From Rhizobium croatiense (GTDB lineage: Bacteria > Pseudomonadota > Alphaproteobacteria > Rhizobiales > Rhizobiaceae), in the NCBI RefSeq assembly GCF_019793465.1, contig NZ_JAILYJ010000008.1:1-64000 (forward strand): a stretch of 64,000 bases of DNA, given 5' to 3'. Made by a program: the position numbers and the translations under genes. The notes below the pieces were generated by a model. It had not been told where the DNA came from. It ran no database searches and was given only the letters and a program-made list of their open reading frames with translations. This document shows, piece by piece, positions 35,764 to 45,101 of the stretch (position 1 is its first letter; every line of letters starts with the position of its first letter).

Positions 35764-38076
35764 ATGGATCACCAGGATAAATCCAAGACGGACAAGAACC
35801 TGACGAGCGGCGATCTCGACGAGCAGGCGCTCTTCTTCCACCGCTACCCCCGCCCCGGCAAGCTGGAGATCCAGGCGACCAAGCCGCTCGGCAACCAGCG
35901 CGATCTGGCGCTCGCCTATTCGCCGGGCGTTGCCGCCCCTTGCCTTGCCATCCGCGACAATCCTGAAATGGCGGCCGAATATACTTCGCGCGCCAATCTC
36001 GTCGCCGTCATCTCCAACGGCACCGCCGTGCTCGGCCTCGGCAATATCGGCCCGCTGGCTTCCAAGCCGGTCATGGAGGGCAAAGCCGTGCTCTTTAAGA
36101 AGTTCGCCGGCATCGACGTTTTCGACATCGAGATCGACGCGGCGAGCGTCGACCAGATGGTCTCGACCGTCAGCTCGCTGGAGCCGACCTTCGGCGGCAT
36201 CAATCTCGAAGACATCAAGGCGCCGGAATGCTTCGAGGTCGAGCGGCGCCTGCGCGAGAAGATGAAGATCCCGGTCTTCCACGACGACCAGCACGGCACG
36301 GCAATCATCGTCGCCGCCGCGATCCTGAACGGGCTCGAACTGGCCGGCAAGGCGATCGAGAACGTCAAGATCGTCGCATCCGGCGCGGGTGCCGCCGCTC
36401 TTGCCTGCTTGAACCTGCTGGTGACCCTCGGGGCAAAACGCGAAAACATCTGGGTCCATGACCTCGAAGGCCTCGTCTATGAGGGCCGCACCGAGTTGAT
36501 GGATGAGTGGAAGGCCGTCTACGCCCAGAAGAGCGACACGCGCACGCTGGCTGAAAACATCGGCGGCGCCGATGTGTTTCTCGGGCTGTCGGCCGCTGGC
36601 GTGCTGAAGCCGGAACTGCTGGCACAGATGGCCGACAAGCCGCTGATCATGGCGCTCGCCAATCCGACGCCGGAGATCATGCCGGATCTCGCCCGTGCAG
36701 CCCGTCCGGATGCGATGATCTGCACCGGCCGCTCGGATTTCGCCAATCAGGTCAACAACGTCCTCTGCTTCCCCTATATCTTCCGCGGCGCGCTCGATTG
36801 CGGCGCCGAGACGATCAACGAGGAAATGAAGATGGCGGCCGTGCGTGCCATCGCGGCACTCGCCCGCGAAGAGCCGTCCGATGTCGCCGCCCGCGCCTAT
36901 TCCGGCGAGACCCCGGTCTTCGGCCCGGATTACCTGATCCCCTCGCCCTTCGATCCGCGCCTCATCCTGCGCATCGCGCCGGCCGTCGCCAAAGCCGCCG
37001 AACAGAGCGGCGTCGCACGCCGCCCGATCCAGGATTTCGACGCCTATTTCGATCAGCTGAACCGCTTCGTCTTCCGCTCCGGCTTCGTCATGAAGCCGAT
37101 CTTCACCGCGGCCAAGGCCGCCGAGCGCAAGCGTGTCATCTTCTCCGAAGGCGAAGACGAGCGCGTCCTGCGCGCCGCCCAGGTGCTGCTTGAGGAAGGG
37201 CTGGCCAAACCGATCCTCATCGGCCGTCCGCAGGTCATCGAAACCCGGCTCAAGCGCTACGGCCTGCGCATTCGCCCGCTACAGGATTTCGAGGTCATCA
37301 ATCCGGAAGACGACCCGCGCTTCCGCGAATATGTCGATCTCTACTTCTCGCTTGTCGGCCGCCGCGGCGTCATTCCGGAAGCCGCCCGCACCATCGTGCG
37401 CACCAACACGACAGTCATCGGCGCGCTCGCGCTGAGGCGCGGCGAAGCCGATGCGCTGATCTGCGGCCTCGAAGGCCGCTATGAAAAGCATCTGCGTGAT
37501 GTGCGCCAGATCATCGGCAAGCGCAAGGACGTGCGTGATTTTTCCGCGCTCAGCCTGATGATCTCGCAGCGCGGCGCCACCTTCTTCACCGACACCTACG
37601 TGACCTTCAATCCGAGCGCCGAAGAGATCGCCGAGGCGACGGTGCTGGCGGCCGAGGAAATCCGCCGTTTCGGCATCACCCCGCGCGCTGCCCTCGTCTC
37701 GCATTCCAACTTCGGCTCGCGTGAATCCGAAAGCGCCACCAAGATGCGCAATGCCCTGCAGCTCGTCCGCGACGCCGCCCCCGATCTCGAGGTCGATGGC
37801 GAAATGCACGGTGAAAGCGCCATCACCGAAGCCCTGCGCAAGCGCGTCATGCCGCACACGACCCTGCACGACGAAGCGAACCTGCTGGTCTTCCCGAACC
37901 TCGACGCCGCCAACATCACCCTCGGCGTGGTCAAATCGATGACGGATGGACTGCATGTCGGCCCGATCTTGCTCGGTGCCGCCATGCCCGCCCATATCCT
38001 CGCTCCCTCCGTCACCTCCCGCGGCGTAGTCAACATGGCGGCATTGGCCGTCGTCGAGGCATCGCAGCCGGCATAA
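35764..38076 (+). CDS. dme: Malic enzyme with C-terminal phosphotransacetylase-like domain (probable NAD-dependent Dme)
   Basis: A 770-residue protein. The malic enzyme part (about residues 1-430) has [10 protein letters not shown], the [24 protein letters not shown] block, HDDQHGT and the NAD(P)-binding [16 protein letters not shown] phosphotransacetylase-like domain (about 440-770) lacks proven PTA activity in characterised relatives. It oxidatively decarboxylates malate to pyruvate, supplying acetyl-CoA from C4-dicarboxylates. NAD-dependent Dme is needed for nitrogen-fixing bacteroids in Sinorhizobium. Length and neighbourhood favour Dme, but NADP-dependent Tme cannot be ruled out by eye. 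GGAGG lies upstream of the ATG. Confidence 0.85.
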   Translation: MDHQDKSKTDKNLTSGDLDEQALFFHRYPRPGKLEIQATKPLGNQRDLALAYSPGVAAPCLAIRDNPEMAAEYTSRANLVAVISNGTAVLGLGNIGPLASKPVMEGKAVLFKKFAGIDVFDIEIDAASVDQMVSTVSSLEPTFGGINLEDIKAPECFEVERRLREKMKIPVFHDDQHGTAIIVAAAILNGLELAGKAIENVKIVASGAGAAALACLNLLVTLGAKRENIWVHDLEGLVYEGRTELMDEWKAVYAQKSDTRTLAENIGGADVFLGLSAAGVLKPELLAQMADKPLIMALANPTPEIMPDLARAARPDAMICTGRSDFANQVNNVLCFPYIFRGALDCGAETINEEMKMAAVRAIAALAREEPSDVAARAYSGETPVFGPDYLIPSPFDPRLILRIAPAVAKAAEQSGVARRPIQDFDAYFDQLNRFVFRSGFVMKPIFTAAKAAERKRVIFSEGEDERVLRAAQVLLEEGLAKPILIGRPQVIETRLKRYGLRIRPLQDFEVINPEDDPRFREYVDLYFSLVGRRGVIPEAARTIVRTNTTVIGALALRRGEADALICGLEGRYEKHLRDVRQIIGKRKDVRDFSALSLMISQRGATFFTDTYVTFNPSAEEIAEATVLAAEEIRRFGITPRAALVSHSNFGSRESESATKMRNALQLVRDAAPDLEVDGEMHGESAITEALRKRVMPHTTLHDEANLLVFPNLDAANITLGVVKSMTDGLHVGPILLGAAMPAHILAPSVTSRGVVNMAALAVVEASQPA

Positions 38077-38105
38077 GCCGGCTGCTCGCAACCCGGCGAG
38101 AAGTA

Positions 38106-38639
38106 TCAGACGGCCCGGATCGACAGGCGCCCTTGATCCGCGAGCGCATCGGCGCGTTCGTTGCCGGCAATGCCAGAATGGCCTTTGCACCAGGTAACGG
38201 TCACCAGGGGGTTCTGGGATAGTTGAAGATCGACTGCCTTCCACAGGTCCGAATTGTCGATCGTTCGCCTTCGAGCATATCCATTCGGGCTGCTTTTCTT
38301 CCAGCCATTGTTCTTCCAGATATGTCGCCGGCTGTTGCAGCCTTTGACGGCATAGACGGAATCGGACCAGATGGTCGCAGCTTCGCCGGCTGCTTCGCTA
38401 TTGATCCAGACTGCGGCCTTCAGGACGGCAGTCAATTCCATCGAATTATTGGCCGACTCCTGGACGCCACCGCATCCGGAAGCGATTTCCACCGCATCGC
38501 GATAGGCCACAAATGCCCAGCCGCCGTGCTGGGAACCGGGTTCGTAGCAACCGTCCACGAAGATGTGAAGGCCGTGTTGAGCTTCGCGCATCCCGCCGGT
38601 TGTTGCAGGCGAGCGGAGTTCGTTGAAGATGCCTATCAT
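38106..38639 (-). CDS. Ribonuclease HI-family protein
   Basis: This RNase H fold protein is 177 residues if started at 38639. The four acidic residues of the DEDD active site are visible: Asp in HIFVDGCYEPG, Glu in NNSMELTAVL, Asp in TIWSDSVYAVKG, and Asp in GHSGIAGNERADALAD. It degrades the RNA strand of RNA-DNA hybrids. The start is uncertain: ATG 38591 (just before the domain) or an upstream ATG at 38747 are also open. The N-terminal 30 or more residues before the domain are not conserved-looking. A separate canonical rnhA may exist elsewhere in the genome. Confidence 0.82.
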   Translation of the reverse strand: MIGIFNELRSPATTGGMREAQHGLHIFVDGCYEPGSQHGGWAFVAYRDAVEIASGCGGVQESANNSMELTAVLKAAVWINSEAAGEAATIWSDSVYAVKGCNSRRHIWKNNGWKKSSPNGYARRRTIDNSDLWKAVDLQLSQNPLVTVTWCKGHSGIAGNERADALADQGRLSIRAV

Positions 38640-38807
38640 TCTCGCCCCGCCCTCGCCTTTGCTGCGCCCGCCGCCCAGACCAGCGCGAATTGCGACGGTC
38701 TGCGCGCCGCCTGACGCGGAATGCACCCCGTCGATTGTGTCAACCATTGACGATAGTAGCGGCAGTGGTGCCTATTGCCGAGGGGGAACTATGGGGCAGC
38801 GTGGATC

Positions 38808-39404
38808 ATGGACAATCCGTTGAGCAATGCCGGTAAATGCGATCGAAGCGTAACCGTTCGTCGTATTCTCAAGGTCAATCATGCTGGCGAATTCGGCGCA
38901 ATTCGCATTTATGGCGCACAGATCTGGATGGCCCGTAGGCTGTTTCCTGACATCGTTCCCGCACTCCGCGAAATGCGAGACGACGAGATCAAGCATTGTC
39001 GCCTGTTTTGCGACGCGATGCCGTCCAGGAAGGCCAGGCCATGCCGCGTCATGGCATTCTGGAGCCTCGGCGGTTACCTGCTCGGTTTCCTGACAGCCCT
39101 CGGTGGACGTAACATGGTCTGGATCTGTACCGAGGCGGTTGAAAGCACCGGTCACCGTCACCTTGAGGATCAATTGGCTTTTCTGGAGGCCGGTGACCCC
39201 GAGCTGCATGGCCTTATAGCCTCCATTCAAGAGGAAGAATTGGCTCATCTCAGGGAGGCCGAGAAAAACCAGACAGCACGCGGAATGAGCCACACACTGC
39301 TCCTGCCCGTCGTCGCCGCACTCACCGATCTGATGATCTGGCTCTCGACACGGGGAGACTCAAGCTGGATGCGTGCCGAAATGGCGCGCTCGAAGCAGAC
39401 CTGA
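38808..39404 (+). CDS. COQ7-family di-iron hydroxylase-like protein
   Basis: A 198-residue protein resembling demethoxyubiquinone hydroxylase (COQ7/Cat5). The di-iron ligands are arranged as a Glu in HAGEFGAIRIY, ExxH-like MRDDEIKHC, Glu in CTEAVE, and the EEELAHL motif. Hydrophobic amphipathic stretches suit a membrane-surface quinone enzyme. It would hydroxylate 3-demethoxyubiquinol in ubiquinone synthesis. Rhizobia often also use UbiL-type flavin hydroxylases, so its contribution is uncertain. The start has only a weak Shine-Dalgarno sequence. Confidence 0.8.
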   Translation: MDNPLSNAGKCDRSVTVRRILKVNHAGEFGAIRIYGAQIWMARRLFPDIVPALREMRDDEIKHCRLFCDAMPSRKARPCRVMAFWSLGGYLLGFLTALGGRNMVWICTEAVESTGHRHLEDQLAFLEAGDPELHGLIASIQEEELAHLREAEKNQTARGMSHTLLLPVVAALTDLMIWLSTRGDSSWMRAEMARSKQT

Positions 39405-39608
39405 CAGTCCGCGACCGGATCTGTCCGCGAGCGACTTCTGGCGCGACGCGGTCCATCCGGCGAATCGCCGGGCCTCTGCTGGATAAGATCGCGAAAATAC
39501 GCTAAGAATTTCTCTGAGCTTATTAAGAGAAACACGCTAAGAGGAAACGCGCGGCGAAGTGACGTCGCATTCGACCCATCGACCGTTTGCTCATTCCGGG
39601 ACGACGCC

Positions 39609-40709
39609 GTGAAACGCCGAAACCTGTCTCTTGCGCTTCTCCTTGCCTTCGCGACGCCCGTCGCCGCGCAGACGAGTGCCATCTGCGATGACCTGCGCGG
39701 CCGCCTGGCCGACCTGCCGCGATCGATCGGCAACGGCAATGGTCCGGAAGCGCGCCAGTTTGCCGGTGCCATAGCCGAGCAGAACCTCGAATTGCGCAAG
39801 GTCCGCAACGACCTGCGCAGCTACGGCTGCACCTCGGGCAGCATGGTGGTGATCGGCGGGGAGAATGCCGATTTTTGCGACGAGCTCTCGCAGGCTGAAG
39901 CCCGGATGATCGACAATATCCGGTATCTCCAGGATCGCCGCGCCGAACTGCGCGGTCAGGGCGGCGGTGATAACGGCGGGCGCCGCGAACTGATGGCTGC
40001 TCTTGAGCGCAATGGCTGCAACAGCGAGAATTTCTACGCCCCGTCCGAGCGCAGCGCCAACGACCCTGCCCCGAGCATCGAGGAACAGGCGATGCGCGCC
40101 GACACCTTCATTCCGCTCGGCGACGATGAAGAGTTCGACCCGCGTTACGGCCTGCCGAGGACCGAGATGCTTTCGCCGGTCAGCACCATCTGCGTGCGCA
40201 GCTGCGACGGCGGCTTCTTCCCGATCAGTTCGAACACCACCTCGGTCGATTTCGGCCGCGATGCTGAGACCTGCGCCAAGATGTGTCCCGGCATCGAGAC
40301 CGAGCTTTTCTATCGAGACGTGAGGAGCACCGAAGCCTCGAACATGATTTCGGTGGTAACCGGCACGCCCTACGGTGCCATGCAGAACGCCTTCGCCTAC
40401 AAGAACCGCGCGCCGGGCGAGAAAAATGCCTGCGCCTGCAATCTCGCCGCCTATTACGAAGAGATGCGCGGCAAGCAGGCCCTGAGCGAACCGCCGCAGC
40501 AGGGATCGATCACCACGATCCGCACCAATCCACCGGCGAAAGATACCGCGGCTGCGCCAACGGCACCCCAGCCGTCAGTCCCGGAGCGTCCCTATGACCC
40601 TGCGCAAAACAGGGTCCGGCAGGTCGGACCGCAGTTTCTGGCGGGCGACCAGGGTTCGATCGATCTTGCCAACCCGGCAACACCAGGCCCGCAGCCGCAG
40701 CAGCAGTGA
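39609..40709 (+). CDS. DUF2865 secreted protein
   Basis: A 366-residue protein with a signal peptide (about residues 1-20, LALLLAFATPVAAQ) and a Cys-rich mature region. The DUF2865-type core includes VSTICVRSCDGGFFPISSNT, CAKMCPGIETELFYRD and EKNACACNLAAYYEEM. The C-terminal 80 residues are Pro/Gln-rich. It is probably a periplasmic or surface protein stabilised by disulfides, with unknown function. A GTG start is used. It stands alone, convergent with bluB (3-bp gap). Confidence 0.82.
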   Translation: MKRRNLSLALLLAFATPVAAQTSAICDDLRGRLADLPRSIGNGNGPEARQFAGAIAEQNLELRKVRNDLRSYGCTSGSMVVIGGENADFCDELSQAEARMIDNIRYLQDRRAELRGQGGGDNGGRRELMAALERNGCNSENFYAPSERSANDPAPSIEEQAMRADTFIPLGDDEEFDPRYGLPRTEMLSPVSTICVRSCDGGFFPISSNTTSVDFGRDAETCAKMCPGIETELFYRDVRSTEASNMISVVTGTPYGAMQNAFAYKNRAPGEKNACACNLAAYYEEMRGKQALSEPPQQGSITTIRTNPPAKDTAAAPTAPQPSVPERPYDPAQNRVRQVGPQFLAGDQGSIDLANPATPGPQPQQQ

Positions 40710-40712
40710 CCG

Positions 40713-41450
<738 letters not shown>

Positions 41451-41457
41451 CTATCTT

Positions 41458-41624
41458 GCCAGGCCGGTCTTCTGACTTGGCGTCATCCGTCTGCCGCCGC
41501 CTTCCCGGCAAAAGCCAGTGGCATGATGAAGCGGCAAGCGTCGGCCTTACAGCGTTGGGCACGTTCCGGTCTTGCACCGGATTCCCGATTCTCCCGCGTG
41601 AAAGCGGGCACCTGACGAAGCATC
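41458..41624 (-). promoter_or_regulatory. Cobalamin riboswitch of bluB
   Basis: Read on the minus strand, the leader has the conserved parts in order: CAGGTGCCCGC, GGGAATCCGGTGCAAGACCGG, GCTGTAAGGCC, the B12 box GCCACTGGC (complement of 41514-41522), GCCGGGAAGGC, and GACGCCAAGTCAGAAGACCGGCCTGG. This is a textbook adenosylcobalamin aptamer ending about 55 nt before the bluB start. It probably acts by hiding the bluB ribosome-binding site, since no U-rich terminator is evident. Confidence 0.95.
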
Positions 41625-41803
41625 TATTTCAGGAAAGCGCTTAGCGGGCAAGCTCCGGCAGCAGAGCCTGACGAGGCCGTGAGCCAAACAGCGATTTGGC
41701 CGCTCGACGTGCCGGTGCACAGGCGGCGACTGGTCGCGACCACGCTCGCAAATGCATTGGAGACTGCGGCCGCCCGAGCCCTCTTTCAGGCCGTAGATTC
41801 TGC

Positions 41804-41831
41804 GTGACAACAGGAGGCCGCCACGCTAAAC
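41804..41831 (+). promoter_or_regulatory. Putative promoter of the DAHP synthase leader
   Basis: GTGACA (41804-41809, one mismatch to TTGACA) and CTAAAC (41826-41831, a match at four positions to the rhizobial CTATAT -10) are separated by 16 bp. Transcription would start at about 41837-41840, at or next to the ATG of the leader peptide. It is an inference from consensus and spacing. Confidence 0.45.
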
Positions 41832-41838
41832 ACGCCGC

Positions 41839-41913
41839 ATGTCGATCACTTCTGTCTACGCCTCGCGATTTTATTGGTACCGCTGCTCCCAGCGGATGCG
41901 GGTCCGTGCGTAA
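41839..41913 (+). CDS. Leader peptide with Phe-Tyr-Trp-Tyr codons (attenuator)
   Basis: A 24-codon frame runs from ATG 41839 to TAA 41911-41913. It begins MSITSVYASR, continues with the consecutive codons TTT-TAT-TGG-TAC (Phe-Tyr-Trp-Tyr, 41869-41880), and ends in an Arg-rich tail. The AGGAGG at 41812-41817 is too far upstream (21 nt) to serve it, and an in-frame TAA at 41827-41829 excludes longer forms. With the putative promoter the message would be leaderless, as reported for Sinorhizobium trpL. Stalling at the aromatic codons would let the DAHP synthase downstream be expressed. It is too short to judge by codon usage. Confidence 0.6.
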   Translation: MSITSVYASRFYWYRCSQRMRVRA

Positions 41914-41969
41914 CTGAATTCGAGACGACGACAACCCGAACAGCCGCTAGTCTACCTGGCGGCTTTTTT
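41880..41969 (+). terminator. Attenuator hairpins and intrinsic terminator before the class I DAHP synthase
   Basis: Segment 1 CCGCTG (41880-41885) pairs with segment 2 CAGCGG (41890-41895). Segment 2 (AGCGG) can instead pair with CCGCT of segment 3 (41944-41948). Segment 3 AGCCGCTAG (41942-41950) pairs with segment 4 CTGGCGGCT (41956-41964) to form a 9-bp stem followed by T41964-41969. This is the classic 1:2 / 2:3 / 3:4 arrangement of ribosome-mediated attenuation. The terminator itself is strong, while the 2:3 antiterminator is short (5 bp). Confidence 0.7.
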
Positions 41970-42004
41970 GTTTCCGCACGGTATGACCAAACAGGAGCCA
42001 CACC

Positions 42005-43072
42005 GTGCCCGATACCATTGATGATCTGCGTATCCTCGAGATCACCCCGCTGACCAGGCCCGCAGATATCATCGCGGAAATCCCCCGAACCGCTGCCGTC
42101 AGCGAGACGGTGACCAGCAACCGTCATGCAATCCATAAGATTCTCGCGGGAGACGACGACCGCCTGATCGTCGTCATCGGTCCCTGCTCCATCCACGATC
42201 CTGCTGCGGCGCGCGAATATGCCGAGCGGTTGGCGGAGCAGCGGCAGCGCTTCTCCGGTGATCTCGAAATCGTCATGCGCGTCTATTTCGAAAAGCCCCG
42301 CACCACCGTCGGCTGGAAGGGTTTGATGAACGACCCGCATCTCGATGGCAGCTACCGCATCGAGGAAGGGTTGCGGATTGCCAGGCGCCTGCTGCTCGAC
42401 GTCAATGCGATGGGCCTGCCCGCCGGCGTCGAATTCCTCGAGACGATCACGCCGCAATACATTGCCGACCTCGTCACCTGGGGGGCGATCGGCGCGCGCA
42501 CGACCGAAAGCCAGATCCATCGCCAGCTCGCCTCCGGCCTCTCCTGCCCGATCGGCTTCAAGAACGGCCCTGATGGCGGCGCACGCGTCGCGCTCGACGC
42601 CATCCTCGCCGCCTCGCAGCCGCATCACTTCCCCGCCGTCACCAAGGACGGGCAGGCGGCCATTGCCTCAACAAAGGGCAACGAGGACTGCCACATCATC
42701 CTGCGCGGCGGCAAGCGCCCGAATTATGAGGCGGCCGATGTCCAGGCGGTGGTCAGCGAAGCCGTCAAGCTCGGTGTTCTCCCGCGCATCCTTATCGACG
42801 CCAGCCATGCCAACAGCAACAAGGACCCGATGAACCAGCCGCATGTGGTCAAGGACGTCGCCGGACAGATCGCGGCCGGTAACCGCCACATCAAGGGCAT
42901 GATGATCGAAAGCAACCTCGTGGCCGGCCGCCAGGATCTCTTGCCCGGCAAGCCGCTGGTCTACGGCCAATCCATCACCGACGGCTGCATCGACTGGGAT
43001 ATGTCGGTCGACGTGCTCGATAATCTGGCCCACGCCGTCCGCGATCGTCGCAAGGCCGCCGTCGCGGCCTGA
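42005..43072 (+). CDS. Class I (AroF/G/H-type) DAHP synthase
   Basis: A 355-residue 3-deoxy-D-arabino-heptulosonate-7-phosphate synthase, the first step of the shikimate pathway (phosphoenolpyruvate plus erythrose 4-phosphate). Motifs in order are VVIGPCSIHDPAAA, MRVYFEKPRTTVGWKGL, GARTTESQIHRQLASGLS, IGFKNGPDGG, ILRGGKRPNYEA, LIDASHANSNKDP and SITDGCIDW, all typical of the E. coli AroFGH type. A GTG start has AGGAG 8 bases upstream. A leader-peptide attenuator precedes it. A second, unrelated class II isozyme is at 50220-51593. Confidence 0.94.
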   Translation: MPDTIDDLRILEITPLTRPADIIAEIPRTAAVSETVTSNRHAIHKILAGDDDRLIVVIGPCSIHDPAAAREYAERLAEQRQRFSGDLEIVMRVYFEKPRTTVGWKGLMNDPHLDGSYRIEEGLRIARRLLLDVNAMGLPAGVEFLETITPQYIADLVTWGAIGARTTESQIHRQLASGLSCPIGFKNGPDGGARVALDAILAASQPHHFPAVTKDGQAAIASTKGNEDCHIILRGGKRPNYEAADVQAVVSEAVKLGVLPRILIDASHANSNKDPMNQPHVVKDVAGQIAAGNRHIKGMMIESNLVAGRQDLLPGKPLVYGQSITDGCIDWDMSVDVLDNLAHAVRDRRKAAVAA

Positions 43073-43087
43073 GCGGCACTATCAAGC

Positions 43088-43110
43088 GCGGCGGGCAGAT
43101 ATCCCGCCGC
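43088..43110 (+). terminator. Hairpin after the class I DAHP synthase
   Basis: GCGGCGGG (43088-43095) pairs with CCCGCCGC (43103-43110) around a 7-nt loop, 15 bp after the stop. No T-tract follows, so it may terminate weakly or protect the 3' end. Confidence 0.5.
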
Positions 43111-43121
43111 CCATTCACAGG

Positions 43122-43287
43122 TCAATCCTCGTCCAAAAGATGCAGGCCCTCATCGGTCCAGAAGCCGCCCCATGGTTCCGGTTTGACCAGACCATAAGGA
43201 AGCCAGCACTTCGACCGCGTCTTCGCCGGCACTCATGGACTTGTGAACCAGCCCGTTTCGACCATCATCCATATACTGAACACACAT
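43122..43287 (-). pseudogene. Small gene split by a frameshift (candidate)
   Basis: On the minus strand one frame from ATG 43287 reads MCVQYMDDGRNGLVHKSMSA and continues EDAVEVLASL. The neighbouring frame then gives PYGLVKPEPWGGFWTDEGL and ends at 43122. Joined near 43185-43195 by a one-base shift they would make a protein of about 55 residues with a plausible winged-helix-like end. Neither half has a good ribosome-binding site. This is a tentative reading. Confidence 0.35.
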
Positions 43288-43413
43288 GGAGGCCAGGTGT
43301 CATTGAAATTAAGCTTCCTGTTCGGTCAAAACTTGAGACGGTGATTGTTAAAGTACAATCTCGCCACCCACCACCCCGTCATCAATGTTGGCTCGATCGC
43401 CGGTGAGGGCTTT

Positions 43414-43815
43414 TCACGACGTGCGCCTGTGCAGGCACTTGGAGGCGACGACCATATTATAAGCGGTCACGGTTCGAATAGAGTCGAGATATTCATTCTC
43501 GTCATAAACGACGTCACTTAAAAACAGGAGCGCAATCTTGTCCTGTAACTGGAGCATAAGCTCCTCTTCCGGCGAAAGCGGCAGGTCATCGAAAAAGCTC
43601 ATGGCATTATAATTCCTGAAGTACGTCTCGTTACCGCAAGCATATCTTATATCGTGCTGAATATAGAATTTGGCGATGGGAACCGCCATCTGATTTAAAG
43701 CTTGAGACTCTTGGTATTTTCCGAACAACCGCAGGTACTCCACCGGAAACACGGCAAAGAATAAAATAGGACAGCAGGTTATGATGGCTAATGTCCCGAA
43801 CAACACGGCGCGCAC
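43414..43815 (-). CDS. Hypothetical membrane-anchored protein
   Basis: A 133-residue protein with an N-terminal hydrophobic helix (about residues 4-24, FGTLAIITCCPILFFAVFPV) and a soluble, acidic remainder. The latter contains FYIQHDIRYACGNETYFRNY and a helical C-terminal half. AAGGAA lies 10 bases upstream of the GTG start. The sequence is clearly richer in A+T than neighbouring genes, suggesting transfer or relaxed selection. No family is recognised. Confidence 0.6.
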   Translation of the reverse strand: MRAVLFGTLAIITCCPILFFAVFPVEYLRLFGKYQESQALNQMAVPIAKFYIQHDIRYACGNETYFRNYNAMSFFDDLPLSPEEELMLQLQDKIALLFLSDVVYDENEYLDSIRTVTAYNMVVASKCLHRRTS

Positions 43816-43886
43816 GATCGAGTAACTTCCTTTAACCTCATTGGCGGGAACTATCTAGGCCCATTACCATATCAGATGACGAAGCC

Positions 43887-44099
43887 CTATAGAGAACATA
43901 CTGTCCCCACCGCCCCATCATTATCTGGCGCCTTGTGGCATGCTGGCGAGAGCGATTTCACACGTGCCTCGACCACGACCTTGGCTTTCGCCAACGTGTT
44001 GTCACGGCACGGAGCCGTTGCAGCTGCCATGCCTGGGAAGCAAAGGATCAGGACAAGAATTATCTGCAGGCGCAGCCGTGTGGCTAATGTTGAAGGCAT
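43887..44099 (-). CDS. Small secreted protein, probably truncated
   Basis: A 70-residue frame with a convincing signal peptide (about residues 8-27, LQIILVLILCFPGMAAATA) and a short mature part (VVVEARVKSLSPAC...GAVGTVCSL). The mature part looks like the first strands of a longer beta domain cut off by a stop. GGAG lies about 10 bases before ATG 44099. With its neighbours it forms a small region of short, A+T-richer or broken genes. Confidence 0.45.
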   Translation of the reverse strand: MPSTLATRLRLQIILVLILCFPGMAAATAPCRDNTLAKAKVVVEARVKSLSPACHKAPDNDGAVGTVCSL

Positions 44100-44198
44100 C
44101 TTCGCGTCTCTCCAGGGCGCGGCCAATGCCTATTCCAGAAGGGTTGCGTCAGGCTTAAGGCCACCACCACCCCATAAAAAAATGGCGGTGCGCCGCTC

Positions 44199-45029
44199 TC
44201 AAGATCTCGCCGGGAAATAGCGCACATAGGCAAATTCGTCACCATCTGGTGACCAGCAGGGCACGTTGATCGTGCCCTGCCCGCCGAAAAGCTCGAACAA
44301 CGTCTTCAGATTGCCGCCGTCCATGTCCATCAGCCGCAGCCGCACATCGAGATCGCGCGGATGGTCGAAAACGCTGGGGTCGTAGGACAGGATCAGCACC
44401 TTGTCGTTCGTCGGCGACGGATGGGCGAACCAGTTTCCCTGATTGTCCGATGTCACCTGCTCGAGCCCGGTGCCATCAGGGTGAATGCGCCAGATCTGCA
44501 TCAAGCCGGTGCGGCTGGAATTGAAATAGATCCATTGCCCGTCGGCGGAATAATCCGGCCCGTCGTTACGGCCCTCGCCATGCGTCAGCCGTGTCTCGAC
44601 ACCGCCGTCGACCGAGATCGTGTAGATGTCGAAGAGATCGTCGCGGATGCCGCAATAGGCGAGCTGGCGGCCATCCGGCGACCAGCCGTGCCAGTAGGAG
44701 GGCTGGTTTTCCGTAACGAGCCGCGGCGTGCCGCCTTCGATCGGCAGGATATAGATCGACGACTTGCCGAACTCGGTCTTGTCGGAGATGACGATCTCGG
44801 TGCCGTCGGGCGAGATGCCGTGATCATTGTTGCAGTTGACGGCAAAGCCGGTATCGACCTGAACAACCTCGCCGCCATCGAGCGGCAGCCGGAAGAGCAG
44901 CCCGTCGCCATTCAACAGGAGATAGGAGCCGTCGGGAGCAAAATTCGGCGCTTCCACCAGCCGATCGGTCTGCCACACCTCACGCGCCCTGCCCGTCCTT
45001 ACATTGTAGATCTCGACCGAGCTGCGCAT
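44199..45029 (-). CDS. TolB-like beta-propeller protein
   Basis: A 276-residue protein of WD40-like/PD40 repeats. NFAPDGSYLLL, GISPDGTEIVISD, GWSPDGRQLAYCG, DYSADGQWIYFNS, HPSPTNDKVLILSY and CWSPDGDEFAYVRY mark six blades. Unlike TolB it has no signal peptide and no N-terminal domain, so it is probably cytoplasmic. AGGAGGA at 45036-45042 selects ATG 45029. It is immediately downstream of nadE on the same strand. The role is unknown. Confidence 0.82.
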   Translation of the reverse strand: MRSSVEIYNVRTGRAREVWQTDRLVEAPNFAPDGSYLLLNGDGLLFRLPLDGGEVVQVDTGFAVNCNNDHGISPDGTEIVISDKTEFGKSSIYILPIEGGTPRLVTENQPSYWHGWSPDGRQLAYCGIRDDLFDIYTISVDGGVETRLTHGEGRNDGPDYSADGQWIYFNSSRTGLMQIWRIHPDGTGLEQVTSDNQGNWFAHPSPTNDKVLILSYDPSVFDHPRDLDVRLRLMDMDGGNLKTLFELFGGQGTINVPCWSPDGDEFAYVRYFPARS

Positions 45030-45047
45030 CGATGCTCCTCCTGACAT

Positions 45048-45101
45048 CTCGATCGCCTCAGCGATCTCGATTGTGCTAGCGATCTCGACCGCTTCAGCGA
45101 T
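45048..45101 (-). repeat. Three 18-bp tandem repeats between nadE and the TolB-like gene
   Basis: Read on the minus strand, ATCGCTGAAGCGGTCGAG, ATCGCTAGCACAATCGAG and ATCGCTGAGGCGATCGAG follow each other without gaps. The first includes the nadE stop codon (TGA, 45096-45094). They are in frame with the TolB-like gene and open, so a longer N-terminus with IAEAVE-like hexapeptide repeats is possible in principle. Confidence 0.7.

Noticed and set aside
35764..38076. Calling the C-terminal domain an active phosphotransacetylase
   Set aside because: Characterised malic enzymes with this domain lack PTA activity. The domain is likely regulatory or oligomerising.
41804..41917. A second open frame from GTG 41804 through the attenuator leader
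   Set aside because: It lacks clustered aromatic codons and a ribosome-binding site. Only the frame from 41839 fits the hairpin positions.
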